Assembly: GCA_041601945.1 (NCBI GenBank)
Contig: JBFIHG010000009.1
Span: 1 to 64,000, forward strand
DNA length: 64,000 bases
Source: JBFJKD01 sp041601945
GTDB lineage: Bacteria; Pseudomonadota; Gammaproteobacteria; Pseudomonadales; Porticoccaceae
Reading direction: 5' to 3'
Below the pieces are notes generated by a model. That model did not search any database, was not told the origin of the DNA, and worked only from the letters and a program-made list of their open reading frames with translations. A program made the translations under genes and the position numbers. This document shows, piece after piece, positions 51,307-60,259 of the stretch; within the stretch, counting starts at the first letter, position 1; each line of letters begins with the position of its first letter.

Positions 51307-52818
51307 ATGCCCAAAAGTTACGTAAAACGGATACTCGACGCGCGTATCTATGATCTCGCCGTGGAAACGCCAATCGATGATGCCCCGTTATTGTCCCTGC
51401 GCCTGAATAACGAGGTATTGCTCAAGCGGGAAGACCTGCAGCCGGTGTTCTCTTTCAAATTGCGCGGCGCCTACAATAAATTACTTAGCCTCACTGAGGC
51501 CGAACGCCGCAAAGGCGTAGTCGCAGCCTCCGCGGGTAATCACGCCCAGGGCTTGGCCCTGGCGGCGCGCAAAATGGGTATTAAGGCGACCATCGTGATG
51601 CCGCGTATCACGCAACAAATAAAAATTGATGCAGTGCGCGCCCGTGGCGCGAAAGTGGTACTGCACGGGGACACCTACGACGCCGCATCTATTTTTGCGC
51701 AAAAATTGGTGACCGAGAAAGGTATGGTTTACGTCCATCCGTTCGATGACCCGGAAGTGATTGCCGGCCAGGGTACCATCGGCATGGAAATTTTGCGGCA
51801 GCGACCGGGAGCGCTGGATGCCATATTTGTCCCGGTTGGCGGGGGTGGGCTCTGTGCGGGGATCGCCGCTTATGTAAAGTATGTGCGCCCGGGCGTCAAA
51901 ATCTATGCTGTTGAGTCCGAGGATGCAGCCTGTCTGGACGCGGCTATGAAGGCAGGCCGGCGAGTGCGACTCAAGGATGTGGGCCTGTTTGCCGACGGTA
52001 CCGCCGTGGCGCAAATCGGCAAGGAGACCTTTCGTGTGCTGCGCAAAACGATTGACGGGGTGATAACCGTCTCCACGGATGAAATTTGCGCGGCGATCAA
52101 GGATATTTTCGACGACACCCGTTCCATCAGCGAGCCCGCCGGGGCATTGGCTGTGGCCGGGCTGAAGAAGCATGTGGAGCTAACTGGCTGTAGTGGCCAA
52201 ACCCTGCTGGCGATAGACAGTGGTGCCAATATTAATTTTGATCGGTTGCGCTATATCTCCGAACGCACTGAGATCGGTGAGAAGCGCGAAGCGATTATTG
52301 CCGTCACTATTCCCGAAAAGCCCGGTAGTTTCCGGCGTTTTTGCGCGGCGCTTAGTCAACGCATGGTGACTGAATTCAATTACCGCTACGCTGACAATCG
52401 GGAGGCACATATTTTTGTCGGTGTGCAGGTCGTTTCCGACCAGGATCGGGAGGCTCTGGTCAAAGATCTGGTTCTCAAGGGTTATCGGGTGGTGGATATG
52501 ACGGATAACGAGATGGCCAAGCTTCATATTCGCTATATGGTGGGCGGTCGTGCGCCGGAAATCGACAATGAGGTGGTGTACCGTTTTGAGTTTCCGGAAC
52601 GGCCCGGTGCGCTCTCCGGATTTCTGGGGAAGTTGGGGGGGCGCTGGAACATTTCCATGTTCCATTATCGCAACCACGGTGCTGCCTACGGCCGGGTGTT
52701 GGTGGGTTTACAGGTGCCGCTCGGGGAGCGGCGGGAAGTTCCCCTGTTTCTCGATTCAATGCACTACCGTTATCGCGAGGAATCTAACAACGACGCCTAC
52801 CGGTTTTTCCTGAGTTAG
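51307..52818 (+). CDS. ilvA: Threonine ammonia-lyase, biosynthetic
   Basis: First step of isoleucine synthesis: threonine to 2-oxobutanoate. The 503-residue protein has the PLP lysine Lys51 in FSFKLRGAY, the phosphate-binding loop VPVGGGGLCAGIAAY, and two C-terminal ACT-like regulatory domains (each beginning near IPEKPGSFRRF and FPERPGALSGF) for isoleucine/valine control. The length is normal for the long allosteric form. I chose ATG 51307, with AAGGAT about 10 bp upstream; the frame extends upstream without similarity. Confidence 0.97.
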   Translation: MPKSYVKRILDARIYDLAVETPIDDAPLLSLRLNNEVLLKREDLQPVFSFKLRGAYNKLLSLTEAERRKGVVAASAGNHAQGLALAARKMGIKATIVMPRITQQIKIDAVRARGAKVVLHGDTYDAASIFAQKLVTEKGMVYVHPFDDPEVIAGQGTIGMEILRQRPGALDAIFVPVGGGGLCAGIAAYVKYVRPGVKIYAVESEDAACLDAAMKAGRRVRLKDVGLFADGTAVAQIGKETFRVLRKTIDGVITVSTDEICAAIKDIFDDTRSISEPAGALAVAGLKKHVELTGCSGQTLLAIDSGANINFDRLRYISERTEIGEKREAIIAVTIPEKPGSFRRFCAALSQRMVTEFNYRYADNREAHIFVGVQVVSDQDREALVKDLVLKGYRVVDMTDNEMAKLHIRYMVGGRAPEIDNEVVYRFEFPERPGALSGFLGKLGGRWNISMFHYRNHGAAYGRVLVGLQVPLGERREVPLFLDSMHYRYREESNNDAYRFFLS

Positions 52819-52820
52819 TC

Positions 52821-52838
52821 GGGCGCATTACTGCGTCC
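52821..52838. terminator. Candidate stem-loop between convergent ilvA and pyk
   Basis: GGGCGCA and TGCGTCC form a 7-bp stem (one G-T pair) around TTAC, just after the ilvA stop and next to the pyk stop on the other strand. No clean T-run follows. The convergent position suggests a bidirectional terminator. Confidence 0.35.
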
Positions 52839-52839
52839 G

Positions 52840-54255
52840 TCACAGGTTTTGTAATTCGCCGAGGTGGCGAATTTGCACGGCGTCGATACCGGGCCCGCTC
52901 AGGGTGTCGGAAATCACTACGACTTTATCTGTTTCCACAAACTCTTTTCGGGCGAGCAATATCCTGGCGGCCTCGCACAGGATTTGCTCGGGGTCGGTGT
53001 GGTAGTCAATCAGAAAACTCAGCACATTGCGGTTAAGGACCAACTGACGCTGGATCTGCGCCTCAAAGGTAAAGGCGCAGATTATTGGCGTTTGCGGGTG
53101 ACAGTTGGTCAGGTAGTCGGCCATACGGCCGGTTTTGGTGGGGACGATAATCGCTTTGGCGCCGATTGATTCGGCCAGTTTAACGGCCGCTGCGGAAATC
53201 TCCTGTTTGTCCGTGTCGAGTTGCAGGTCATCGGTAAACAGTAATCCACGACTATTTTCTATCGAGCGGGCGATGCGATCGAGGGTTTCTACACAGCGCA
53301 CCGGGTATTTGCCAATGGTGGTCTCGGCGGACAGCATAATGGCGTCGGCTTCTTCGTACACGGCGTTGGCCACGTCGGTCACCTCCGCACGGGTTGGCGT
53401 CGGGTTTTCGATCATTGATTCCAGCATATGCGTCGCGACAATAACCCGTCGGCCCTGAATGGCGCACTGCCGAACGATGCGTCGTTGTACCCGCGGCAGA
53501 ACTTCCAGGGGTATCTCTACCCCCAGGTCACCCCTGGCCACCATGATGCCGTCGGCGGCGTCGATGATGGATTCGAGGTTGGTCAACCCTTCCTGATCTT
53601 CTATTTTGGCAATTATCCTTATTTTGCTGCCATTTGCAGATAAAATACCCTTTAGTTCGTCGATATCGCTTTTATTTCGAACAAAGGAAAGCGCGATAAA
53701 ATCCACCCCGGACGCCATGGAAAATTCTATATCTCTTTTATCTTTCTCCGTAATTGCGGGCAAGTTGACGCGTATTCCCGGCAAGTTCACGTGTCTTTTG
53801 CTTTTAAGGATGCCGCCGTCGATTACCCGACATGTCATGACGGGAGGAGTTTTTTCCAGTACTTCCAAATTAATCAGACCGTTATCCACGGTGATTTTGT
53901 CGCCCACATTTACATCGTGGATCAGATCTGCGTAATTGATCTGGATAGAGCTGGCTTCAACATCACTGGCACCGCGAGCCACCACAGAAACCACGTCCCC
54001 GGTGTTCAGATTCAGGTCGTTGGCGCGATCGCCGGTGCGAATTTCTGGTCCTTGGGTATCCACCAGCATGGCGATTGGGTGATTGAGCGTCTGATTCAGC
54101 GTCTTGATGGCTGCGATCACGGCGGCATGGGACTCGTGATCGCCGTGGGACATATTCAGGCGCGCAATGTTCATACCCGCTTCCGCTAGCTGCCTGAGCA
54201 TATCGAGGGAGCAGGTAGCCGGTCCAATGGTGCAGATAATTTTGGTTTTTCTCAT
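52840..54255 (-). CDS. pyk: Pyruvate kinase
   Basis: Last step of glycolysis, phosphoenolpyruvate to pyruvate. The 471-residue protein contains KIICTIGPATCS, MNIARLNMSHGDH (ADP/Mg site), IIAKIEDQEGLTNL (catalytic Lys and Glu), MVARGDLGVEI and the ETTIGKYPVRCVETLDRIA domain. The C-terminal domain is complete. It is followed by nothing on its strand until ilvA (convergent) and preceded by the 5-FCL gene. Confidence 0.97.
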   Translation of the reverse strand: MRKTKIICTIGPATCSLDMLRQLAEAGMNIARLNMSHGDHESHAAVIAAIKTLNQTLNHPIAMLVDTQGPEIRTGDRANDLNLNTGDVVSVVARGASDVEASSIQINYADLIHDVNVGDKITVDNGLINLEVLEKTPPVMTCRVIDGGILKSKRHVNLPGIRVNLPAITEKDKRDIEFSMASGVDFIALSFVRNKSDIDELKGILSANGSKIRIIAKIEDQEGLTNLESIIDAADGIMVARGDLGVEIPLEVLPRVQRRIVRQCAIQGRRVIVATHMLESMIENPTPTRAEVTDVANAVYEEADAIMLSAETTIGKYPVRCVETLDRIARSIENSRGLLFTDDLQLDTDKQEISAAAVKLAESIGAKAIIVPTKTGRMADYLTNCHPQTPIICAFTFEAQIQRQLVLNRNVLSFLIDYHTDPEQILCEAARILLARKEFVETDKVVVISDTLSGPGIDAVQIRHLGELQNL

Positions 54256-54288
54256 CTCAATATTTCAGGCTCTTAACTGGTGATGCCG

Positions 54289-54879
54289 TTAATCCATCTG
54301 GCTAGCGATAATAAGCTCTTTTTCGGTCGCGATCATATGCAGTGAGACATCCCAGGGCGCGCGCGGTAAAACGCTTACTTCCTGACAGCTATGGGCCAGA
54401 CCAATCAACAGCGGTTTCTGAGTCTTGCTGGCGCCGACGTGTGCTAGGCTGCGGTCGTAGTAACCACCTCCCATGCCGAGCCGGGTGCCGCTGCGATCAA
54501 ATGCCACCAACGGCAGGAAAATGATATCCAATGTCCACACCGGTGCAATACGGTTGCGCGTCAGGCGTGGTTCTGCAATGCCAAAGCGGTTTATCACCAA
54601 TGGCGCACCCGGGTCATAGCGCGCAAAGTGCAGTCGATTCTGTCCGGTCGGGTGCACAACCGGCAAATAACAAGTCTTGCCCCCCTGCACGCAGTGTTCC
54701 AGCAGAGTGGTTGGGTCGATTTCACCGTCGTTGGGTAAATAAAAGGCGAGTCTTTTCGCGTGTCGATACTGGGCCAGTCGCAACACAACATCACGCAGGG
54801 CATGTCCCGCGTGTTCCTGCTGAATAGCGGTGAGCTTGCGTCTGAGTGCTCGAAGGTCCCGGCGCAGTTGCAGGTTCAT
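54289..54879 (-). CDS. 5-formyltetrahydrofolate cyclo-ligase
   Basis: 196-residue enzyme of the YgfA/5-FCL family that recycles 5-formyl-THF to 5,10-methenyl-THF with ATP. Family features are the basic N-terminus (LRRDLRALRRKL), LAFYLPNDGEIDPTTLL and the phosphate loop in RLGMGGGYYDRSLA. It sits directly downstream of the 6S RNA gene, the same ssrS-ygfA linkage seen in E. coli and Pseudomonas, and may be partly transcribed with it. Confidence 0.95.
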   Translation of the reverse strand: MNLQLRRDLRALRRKLTAIQQEHAGHALRDVVLRLAQYRHAKRLAFYLPNDGEIDPTTLLEHCVQGGKTCYLPVVHPTGQNRLHFARYDPGAPLVINRFGIAEPRLTRNRIAPVWTLDIIFLPLVAFDRSGTRLGMGGGYYDRSLAHVGASKTQKPLLIGLAHSCQEVSVLPRAPWDVSLHMIATEKELIIASQMD

Positions 54880-54936
54880 GTATGACGGGTAACCTGGCTA
54901 GAGGGGTTTGCTATGGAGCCATCCCGTGGCTCGAAA

Positions 54937-55107
54937 AAGGCCCCAAAGTGCCGCTGTCAAAGTGGCCCTGAACCCAACGGCTCAAGGTGGGAACTTCCGT
55001 GGTGCATCAGGCTTTCCGTCGAGCGGATATGCACAACAGTACCACGGGAAACTCCCGGTTTAGTGTTATCGGCTCAAGAACTTTTTGACTGGCTAACACC
55101 CCAGGGT
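54937..55107 (-). ncRNA. ssrS: 6S RNA
   Basis: Inhibitor of sigma-70 RNA polymerase. Read on the minus strand, it holds the conserved GAGCCGATAAC block, the TGTGCATATCCGC arm with CGACGGAAAGCC, and GGGTTCAGGGCC before GACAGCGGCA. The ends pair: CCCTGGGGTGTT near the 5' end with GGCACTTTGGGG near the 3' end, closing the long rod with its central bubble. A TATAAT box at 55114-55119 places the start near 55107. A CTTTTT run just past the terminal stem may mark the 3' end. Its position between zapA and 5-FCL is as in Pseudomonas. End coordinates are approximate. Confidence 0.92.
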
Positions 55108-55113
55108 GGTTGG

Positions 55114-55119
55114 ATTATA
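55114..55119 (-). promoter_or_regulatory. -10 box of the 6S RNA promoter
   Basis: A perfect TATAAT on the minus strand lies 6 bases before the predicted 6S RNA start. The -35 region is poor (only TTTCCC-like bases around 55140). Confidence 0.6.
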
Positions 55120-55147
55120 GCCCAGCGTAGCGTCTGACGGGAAACCC

Positions 55148-55459
55148 CTACTCGGCAGCGGGTCGATCCAGATCGTTTAACACCTTCGTCAGTTTACGAT
55201 CCAGACGTTTTAGCTCCCGTTGGCTGCTGCTATCTGAGCGCGCGCGGGACTCAGCTGTCATTAGATCGTAGGCAAGATTGAGTGCTGCCATAACGGCGAT
55301 TCGTTCCAGCCCGATGACGTTTCCGGACTTGCGGATATCGCGCATACGGGTGTCCAGGAGGTGTGCGGACTGGGTCAGGGCGCCCTGCTCATCTGGCGGA
55401 CAATGGACCTGATACTCTTTGTCCAGTACGCGAATAGTGACGGTATCAGTGCTGGTCAC
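55148..55459 (-). CDS. zapA: Cell division protein ZapA
   Basis: 103-residue Z-ring-associated protein that cross-links FtsZ filaments. The N-terminal beta part (TVTIRVLDKEYQVHCPPDEQ) and LLDTRMRDIRKSG are family marks, followed by IAVMAALNLAYDLM and a C-terminal coiled coil with basic residues (RELKRLDRKLTKVLNDL). It follows the zapB-like gene by 6 bp and precedes 6S RNA, the conserved Pseudomonas order. Confidence 0.95.
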   Translation of the reverse strand: MTSTDTVTIRVLDKEYQVHCPPDEQGALTQSAHLLDTRMRDIRKSGNVIGLERIAVMAALNLAYDLMTAESRARSDSSSQRELKRLDRKLTKVLNDLDRPAAE

Positions 55460-55465
55460 GGCACG

Positions 55466-55675
55466 TTACCCTTCCGTGCCAAGGTTCTTTAGCCGGGCGA
55501 TCATGCTCTCGACACGCGCCCGCGCCAGGTCATTTTTTTCAAGCAGTCGATTGCGATCCCGTACCAGTACCGTTTCCCGCTCCCGCAGACTGAGGTTCTC
55601 CTGTTTAAGGCGCTCGCTAAGAGCGATCAGGTGATCGATCTTTTGCTCGAGAGAATTAATGGATTCGTCGCTCAT
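55466..55675 (-). CDS. ZapB-like small coiled-coil protein (TIGR02449 type)
   Basis: 69 residues forming a nearly continuous heptad coiled coil (SLEQKIDHLIALSERLKQEN, then LRERETVLVRDRNRLLEK). Short proteins of this kind precede zapA in many gammaproteobacteria and are often labelled cell division protein ZapB-like. The position, length and coiled coil support the call; direct function is inferred from the neighbour. Confidence 0.85.
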   Translation of the reverse strand: MSDESINSLEQKIDHLIALSERLKQENLSLRERETVLVRDRNRLLEKNDLARARVESMIARLKNLGTEG

Positions 55676-55870
55676 TGTTGTTTTGCTGTTTCCGCCGTGG
55701 GGTAACTATATTGTTCCGCGTAGAGGGGGTCAATCATGTTCAGGCAATTTCGAGAAACAATACCTTAGCGCAACAATTAAAAAAGATTTTTGTATAAGCC
55801 GCTGGTTGGGATGAAGTTCGCCGCCGGAGGGTGATAGGATAACCAATTTGCGACACAGAATGCTCCCCCG

Positions 55871-56422
55871 ATGACCTTCGATGCGCTTGCCAGCAGTCTG
55901 GTGCCCACCGGCACACTTACCAATCCGGCGGAATTACACGGCATGCTGTGCGGGCGGGTGTGCGGAGGTCAGCAACTCACAGACACGGATCTGCTTGCCG
56001 CAGCGAGCGAAACCCTGCATATCGACACAACCCTTGCACAGGCGCTGATGCACACACTGGTGGAGCTAAACACGCTAATTCTAAGCGAGTTGCGCGATAG
56101 TGGGTTCGTTTTTCAACCCCTGTTGCCTGACGACGACGAAACCCTGGACATTCGTGCGCGGTCCCTTGCCGCCTGGTGTCAGGGCTTTCTGACGGGTTTG
56201 GGCCTATCCGGCCTCGCGGGCGAGACCCAGCTCTCGGCGGACACCAGCGACGCGTTGCGCGATCTCGCGGCCATTGCGCAGGCCGATCCTGATCCGGACG
56301 AGAACGAGGAAAACGAAGCCAGTTTTTTTGAGCTGGCGGAATATGTACGCATGGCAGTATTACTGGTTTTTGCCGATGTGGCACAATCTGGTGCCGCCTC
56401 CGCCCCCACGCAGATTCACTAG
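55871..56422 (+). CDS. UPF0149 family protein (YgfB-like)
   Basis: 183 residues. Family marks are the N-terminal ELHGMLCGRVCGG and the central LAAWCQGFLTGLGLSGL, followed by an acidic stretch (DPDPDENEENEASF) and a helix EYVRMAVLLVFADV. YgfB-type proteins lie upstream of pepP-ubiH in many gammaproteobacteria; the P. aeruginosa homologue has been linked to control of the ampDh3 amidase gene. The gene starts the UPF0149-pepP-ubiH-ubiI operon and is divergent from the zapB-like gene. Confidence 0.92.
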   Translation: MTFDALASSLVPTGTLTNPAELHGMLCGRVCGGQQLTDTDLLAAASETLHIDTTLAQALMHTLVELNTLILSELRDSGFVFQPLLPDDDETLDIRARSLAAWCQGFLTGLGLSGLAGETQLSADTSDALRDLAAIAQADPDPDENEENEASFFELAEYVRMAVLLVFADVAQSGAASAPTQIH

Positions 56423-56436
56423 ATGTCGAGGCTTTA

Positions 56437-57747
56437 ATGATTACCGCCAAAGAATTTGCGCGCCGCCGCCGAGACCTTATGTCGATGATGGGGCGCGACA
56501 GTATCGCGATTATCACCGCCGCACCGGAACGAACCCGCAGTCGCGATACCCAATACCCCTATCGTCAGGACAGCGATTTTTATTATCTCAGCGGGTTTCC
56601 CGAGCCTGAAGCGGTGCTGGTGTTGATTCCGGGGCGCAAGCATGGGCAGTTTGTATTGTTTTGTCGCGAGCGCGATCGCGCGCGGGAAATCTGGGACGGA
56701 TATCGAGCGGGGCCCGCAGGCGCCTGTGAGACTTACGCGGCGGATGACGCTTTTCCCATCGACGATATCGACGATATTTTGCCGGGCCTGCTGGAAGGTC
56801 GCGAGCGGGTGTACTACGCGGTGGGCAAAGATCAGGAATTCGACCGGCATCTGATGGGGTGGATTAACGACATTCGTTCCCGGGCGCGCAGCGGCGCTGT
56901 GCCGCCCGGAGAGTTCGTGGATATGGACCACCTGCTCCACGAAATGCGCCTGTTCAAAAGTGCCGCGGAGCAAAAAATCATGGCCAGGGCGGGGAAAATT
57001 TCCGCCCGCGCCCACTGCCGTGCCATGCAGGTGGTCAGGCCCGGGATGTTTGAGTATCAGTTACAAGCCGAGATAGAACACGAGTTCGCCTTCGCCGGGG
57101 CGCGCAACCCGGCCTATTCGTCAATTGTTGGCGGTGGCGCCAATGGTTGCGTATTACATTACGTAGAAAACAATTCGGTTCTCAACGGCGGCGACCTGGT
57201 GTTGATCGATGCGGGCTGTGAACTTGAGCACTACGCGGCGGATATTACCCGTACCTTTCCGGTAGGTGGCAAATTTAGTCCTGAGCAAAAAGCCATCTAC
57301 GATATCGTGCTGGAAGCACAACTGGAGGCCATCAAAGCCGTGCGCACGGGACACCATTGGGATGCCCCGCATCAGGCGACAGTGCGAGTCATTACCGAAG
57401 GTCTGGTGGGACTTGGTTTGTTGAAGGGCAGGGTCAAGGAGCTTATTGCCAGCGGTGCCTACACGGAGTTTTATATGCACCGCGCTGGACACTGGCTGGG
57501 TATGGATGTGCACGATGTGGGAGATTACAAGGTGGAAGGTCATTGGCGCCTGCTGGAGCCGGGCATGGTGATGACAGTGGAGCCGGGTATTTATATTGCT
57601 CCGGATAACCGCAAGGTGGCAAAAAAATGGCGTGGCATCGGTATTCGTATCGAAGATGATGTGGTGATCGGTAAGCAGGGCGCGCAGGTTTTGACCGGCG
57701 ATGTACCCAAAACCGTTGCCGATATCGAAGCGTTGATGGCGGGCTAG
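56437..57747 (+). CDS. pepP: Xaa-Pro aminopeptidase II
   Basis: Mn-dependent aminopeptidase that removes N-terminal residues before proline. The 436-residue protein has an N-terminal creatinase-like domain (FYYLSGFPEPEAVLVL) and a pita-bread catalytic domain with metal ligands in DAGCELEHYAADITRTFPV, HRAGHWLGMDVHD, EPGIYIAP and RIEDDVVI. It lies 14 bp after the UPF0149 gene and 12 bp before ubiH, as in E. coli and Pseudomonas. Confidence 0.97.
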   Translation: MITAKEFARRRRDLMSMMGRDSIAIITAAPERTRSRDTQYPYRQDSDFYYLSGFPEPEAVLVLIPGRKHGQFVLFCRERDRAREIWDGYRAGPAGACETYAADDAFPIDDIDDILPGLLEGRERVYYAVGKDQEFDRHLMGWINDIRSRARSGAVPPGEFVDMDHLLHEMRLFKSAAEQKIMARAGKISARAHCRAMQVVRPGMFEYQLQAEIEHEFAFAGARNPAYSSIVGGGANGCVLHYVENNSVLNGGDLVLIDAGCELEHYAADITRTFPVGGKFSPEQKAIYDIVLEAQLEAIKAVRTGHHWDAPHQATVRVITEGLVGLGLLKGRVKELIASGAYTEFYMHRAGHWLGMDVHDVGDYKVEGHWRLLEPGMVMTVEPGIYIAPDNRKVAKKWRGIGIRIEDDVVIGKQGAQVLTGDVPKTVADIEALMAG

Positions 57748-57759
57748 GAGCACCGACTG

Positions 57760-58998
57760 ATGTCCGCTTCGAGTATACCCGTCGCCGTGGACATAATGAT
57801 CGTAGGTGGCGGACCCACCGCAGCGAGTCTTGCGCTGTTGCTGGCGGCACAGCGTCAGGACTGGCGTATTCTGTTGTTGACCCACGCGCCACCCGCTGTT
57901 GAGGTTGATGGCAAGCTGCCGATGGATCACCGCGCGACAGCGCTGTCGGTGAGTTCCCAGCGGATATTTTCCAGTATTGGTATTTGGGATGATATTGCCG
58001 CGCAGGCCGCACCGATCGAGGAGATTCATGTCTCCGAGCGTGGATGGTTTGGGGCAGCGCAACTGAAGGCACGCGAAGACGGTTTTCCCGCTTACGGATA
58101 TGTGGTGGAAAATGCGCGCCTGATGGGCGTGCTGATGGATGCTGTCGCGCAGCGACAGCATATTATCGCCACGAATGTTGGCACCGTGGATATTGAGGCT
58201 CAAACCGCGGCGGGGGTGGCTCTCAGGGTTGATGGTCGGCCTTTCACGGCCCGCTTGCTGGTCGCGGCGGATGGTGCGCAATCCAGACTGCGCGGTCAGC
58301 TGGGCATCGATGTGGAGAGTAAAGCCTACGGCAAAACCGCCATTGCGGCGGTGGTGTCCCTGGTGGAGCCGCATCGCGGCGTCGCCTACGAACGGTTTAC
58401 GCAGCAGGGGCCCATCGCATTATTACCACTGCCAGACAGCGATAATGTCCACCGCGCGGCGCTGGTATGGTCCCTGTCGCCGCCGCAAGCTGAGCAGTTG
58501 CTGACCCGGTCGGTCGCGGAGTTTGTGGCTGAGCTGCAGCGCGCCTTTGGCACCCGAGCAGGTCAGTTCAGCGGCGTTGGTGAACGGCAATGTTTTCCCC
58601 TCAAGCGTCTGATTGCCGCGGAACAGGTGCGCCGCAACCTGGCCTTGATGGGTAACGCGGCGCACAATCTGCACCCGGTGGCGGGACAGGGTTTTAATTT
58701 GACACTGAGGGACTGCGCTGCGTTGAGCGAGACATTGGCCGATGGCGTGGGGCGCGGCACCGGTGTGGGGGACCTGAAATTGCTCGAAGACTATGTGCAG
58801 TATCAGGCCTGGGATCAACGCCGCACCATTTTTTTCAGTGATCAGTTGCCGGCGTTGTTTGGCAGTCCGCTAAAGGGCATGGCGCTGGGGCGTAATCTTG
58901 GTCTCGTGGGGCTCGATCTATGCCCGCCACTGCGCGGCAAAATCGCCCGCCTTGGGGCAGGGGTAGACAGCCGGGAGGCACGGTCCGTTGACAGCTAA
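57760..58998 (+). CDS. ubiH: 2-octaprenyl-6-methoxyphenol hydroxylase UbiH
   Basis: FAD monooxygenase of ubiquinone synthesis, 412 residues. The FAD-binding GGGPTAASLAL, the DHRATALS segment, VAADGAQSRLR and the GNAAHNLHPVAGQGFN motif identify the UbiH/COQ6 family. UbiH hydroxylates C4 of the ring. Order with pepP before and ubiI after matches Pseudomonas. The stop lies 11 bp inside the next gene. Confidence 0.92.
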   Translation: MSASSIPVAVDIMIVGGGPTAASLALLLAAQRQDWRILLLTHAPPAVEVDGKLPMDHRATALSVSSQRIFSSIGIWDDIAAQAAPIEEIHVSERGWFGAAQLKAREDGFPAYGYVVENARLMGVLMDAVAQRQHIIATNVGTVDIEAQTAAGVALRVDGRPFTARLLVAADGAQSRLRGQLGIDVESKAYGKTAIAAVVSLVEPHRGVAYERFTQQGPIALLPLPDSDNVHRAALVWSLSPPQAEQLLTRSVAEFVAELQRAFGTRAGQFSGVGERQCFPLKRLIAAEQVRRNLALMGNAAHNLHPVAGQGFNLTLRDCAALSETLADGVGRGTGVGDLKLLEDYVQYQAWDQRRTIFFSDQLPALFGSPLKGMALGRNLGLVGLDLCPPLRGKIARLGAGVDSREARSVDS

Positions 58999-60259
58999 AC
59001 CGGCAACCGAACGGCGGATAAATCCGCAACATTACGATCTGGCTATCGCGGGCGCGGGCCTCACCGGGGCCGCTTGCGCGCTGGCCCTCGCCAGAACGGG
59101 TGCGGGGGCGAAGCTCAAAATAGCGCTGCTGGAAGCGAGAACAGACAGTCAGCATTTCGCTGCAGATGAATTTGACCCCCGCGTGGTGGCGCTGACCGAA
59201 GCGTCCCGCAGTTGGTTGCAAACATTAGGTGTGTGGCAGGAAGTGGCGCGACATCGGATGTGCCCCTACCGCCGCATGGTGGTGCGCGATGGGGAGGGCA
59301 CCGCCGCGATTGAATTTGACTGCCGCGAAGTACAACAGGAAGATCTCGGCCATATTGTCGAACATTCCGCGCTGTTAAACGCGTTGCTAAAAGCATTGGC
59401 CGAGATGCCAAATGTAGAGTTGTTGTGTCCAGCCAGGATCAGTGAGATCAGCCGTGGTGAGTCCGACGGTGACATTGAGCTGGCGCTGGAAAATCAACGC
59501 ATCGGCACACGCTTGCTGGTGGGGGCGGATGGCTCTGGGTCGAAAGTGCGGGCAGAATTTGGCTTTCGCGAGCGCACCTGGGACTACGGGCATAGCGCCA
59601 TCGTTGGCACACTGCGCACGGAACATGAACACGAGTTTATTGCGCGTCAATGGTTTACCGCGTCCGGTCCCCTGGCGTTTTTGCCGTTGCAGACGCAAGG
59701 CGGTGATCAGCACTTTACGTCCATTGTCTGGTCGCAGCAGCATTCGGAGGCGCAGCGCTTGATGGCGTTGTCGAACGAGCAGTTTTGCGCTGCACTGCAC
59801 CGTGCCAGCGAAGGGGCGTTGGGTGACCTGGCGTTGGTGAACGCTGGCGCGGCACCCTCACGGCTGAGTTTTCCTCTGCAACAGCGCCACGCGGTGGATT
59901 ATGTTCAGCCCAACGTGGTGTTGATCGGCGATGCGGCGCATACCCTGCACCCACTGGCCGGGCTGGGAGTTAATCTGGGTTTCGCGGACGTACGGGTACT
60001 GGTGGATGAGTTGGCCTGTAGCCTGGGCAAAGGTTTACCCGTAGACGATCCGGGCACGTTGAGTCGCTACCAGCGTCGTCGCAAACCGGAAAACCTGGCG
60101 GCCATGGCAGCGATGGAAGGTTTTAAACGGTTGTTTGAAGCGTCCTCACCCTGGGCGCGGGTACTGCGTAATGTGGGTATGTCGCGCCTGAACGAACTTA
60201 CCGCGGTCAAACGCGACATTATTCGCCAGGCCATGGGCCTCGGGCGCAGCGGCGCCTGA
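58988..60259 (+). CDS. ubiI: UbiI/VisC-type FAD monooxygenase
   Basis: 423-residue ubiquinone-pathway hydroxylase, most likely the C5-hydroxylase UbiI. Landmarks are GAGLTGAACALAL, DPRVVALTEASRSWL, LLVGADGSGSKVR and GDAAHTLHPLAGLGVNLGFADV. I accept TTG 58988 as start: GGGAGG lies 8 bp upstream, the next codons read naturally into the FAD motif, and no ATG or GTG occurs before that motif. It overlaps ubiH by 11 bp, giving coupled translation. Confidence 0.9.
   Translation: MTAKPATERRINPQHYDLAIAGAGLTGAACALALARTGAGAKLKIALLEARTDSQHFAADEFDPRVVALTEASRSWLQTLGVWQEVARHRMCPYRRMVVRDGEGTAAIEFDCREVQQEDLGHIVEHSALLNALLKALAEMPNVELLCPARISEISRGESDGDIELALENQRIGTRLLVGADGSGSKVRAEFGFRERTWDYGHSAIVGTLRTEHEHEFIARQWFTASGPLAFLPLQTQGGDQHFTSIVWSQQHSEAQRLMALSNEQFCAALHRASEGALGDLALVNAGAAPSRLSFPLQQRHAVDYVQPNVVLIGDAAHTLHPLAGLGVNLGFADVRVLVDELACSLGKGLPVDDPGTLSRYQRRRKPENLAAMAAMEGFKRLFEASSPWARVLRNVGMSRLNELTAVKRDIIRQAMGLGRSGA

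Noticed and set aside
54913..55137. Plus-strand small ORF in the zapA/5-FCL gap
   Set aside because: It is the antisense of the 6S RNA gene.
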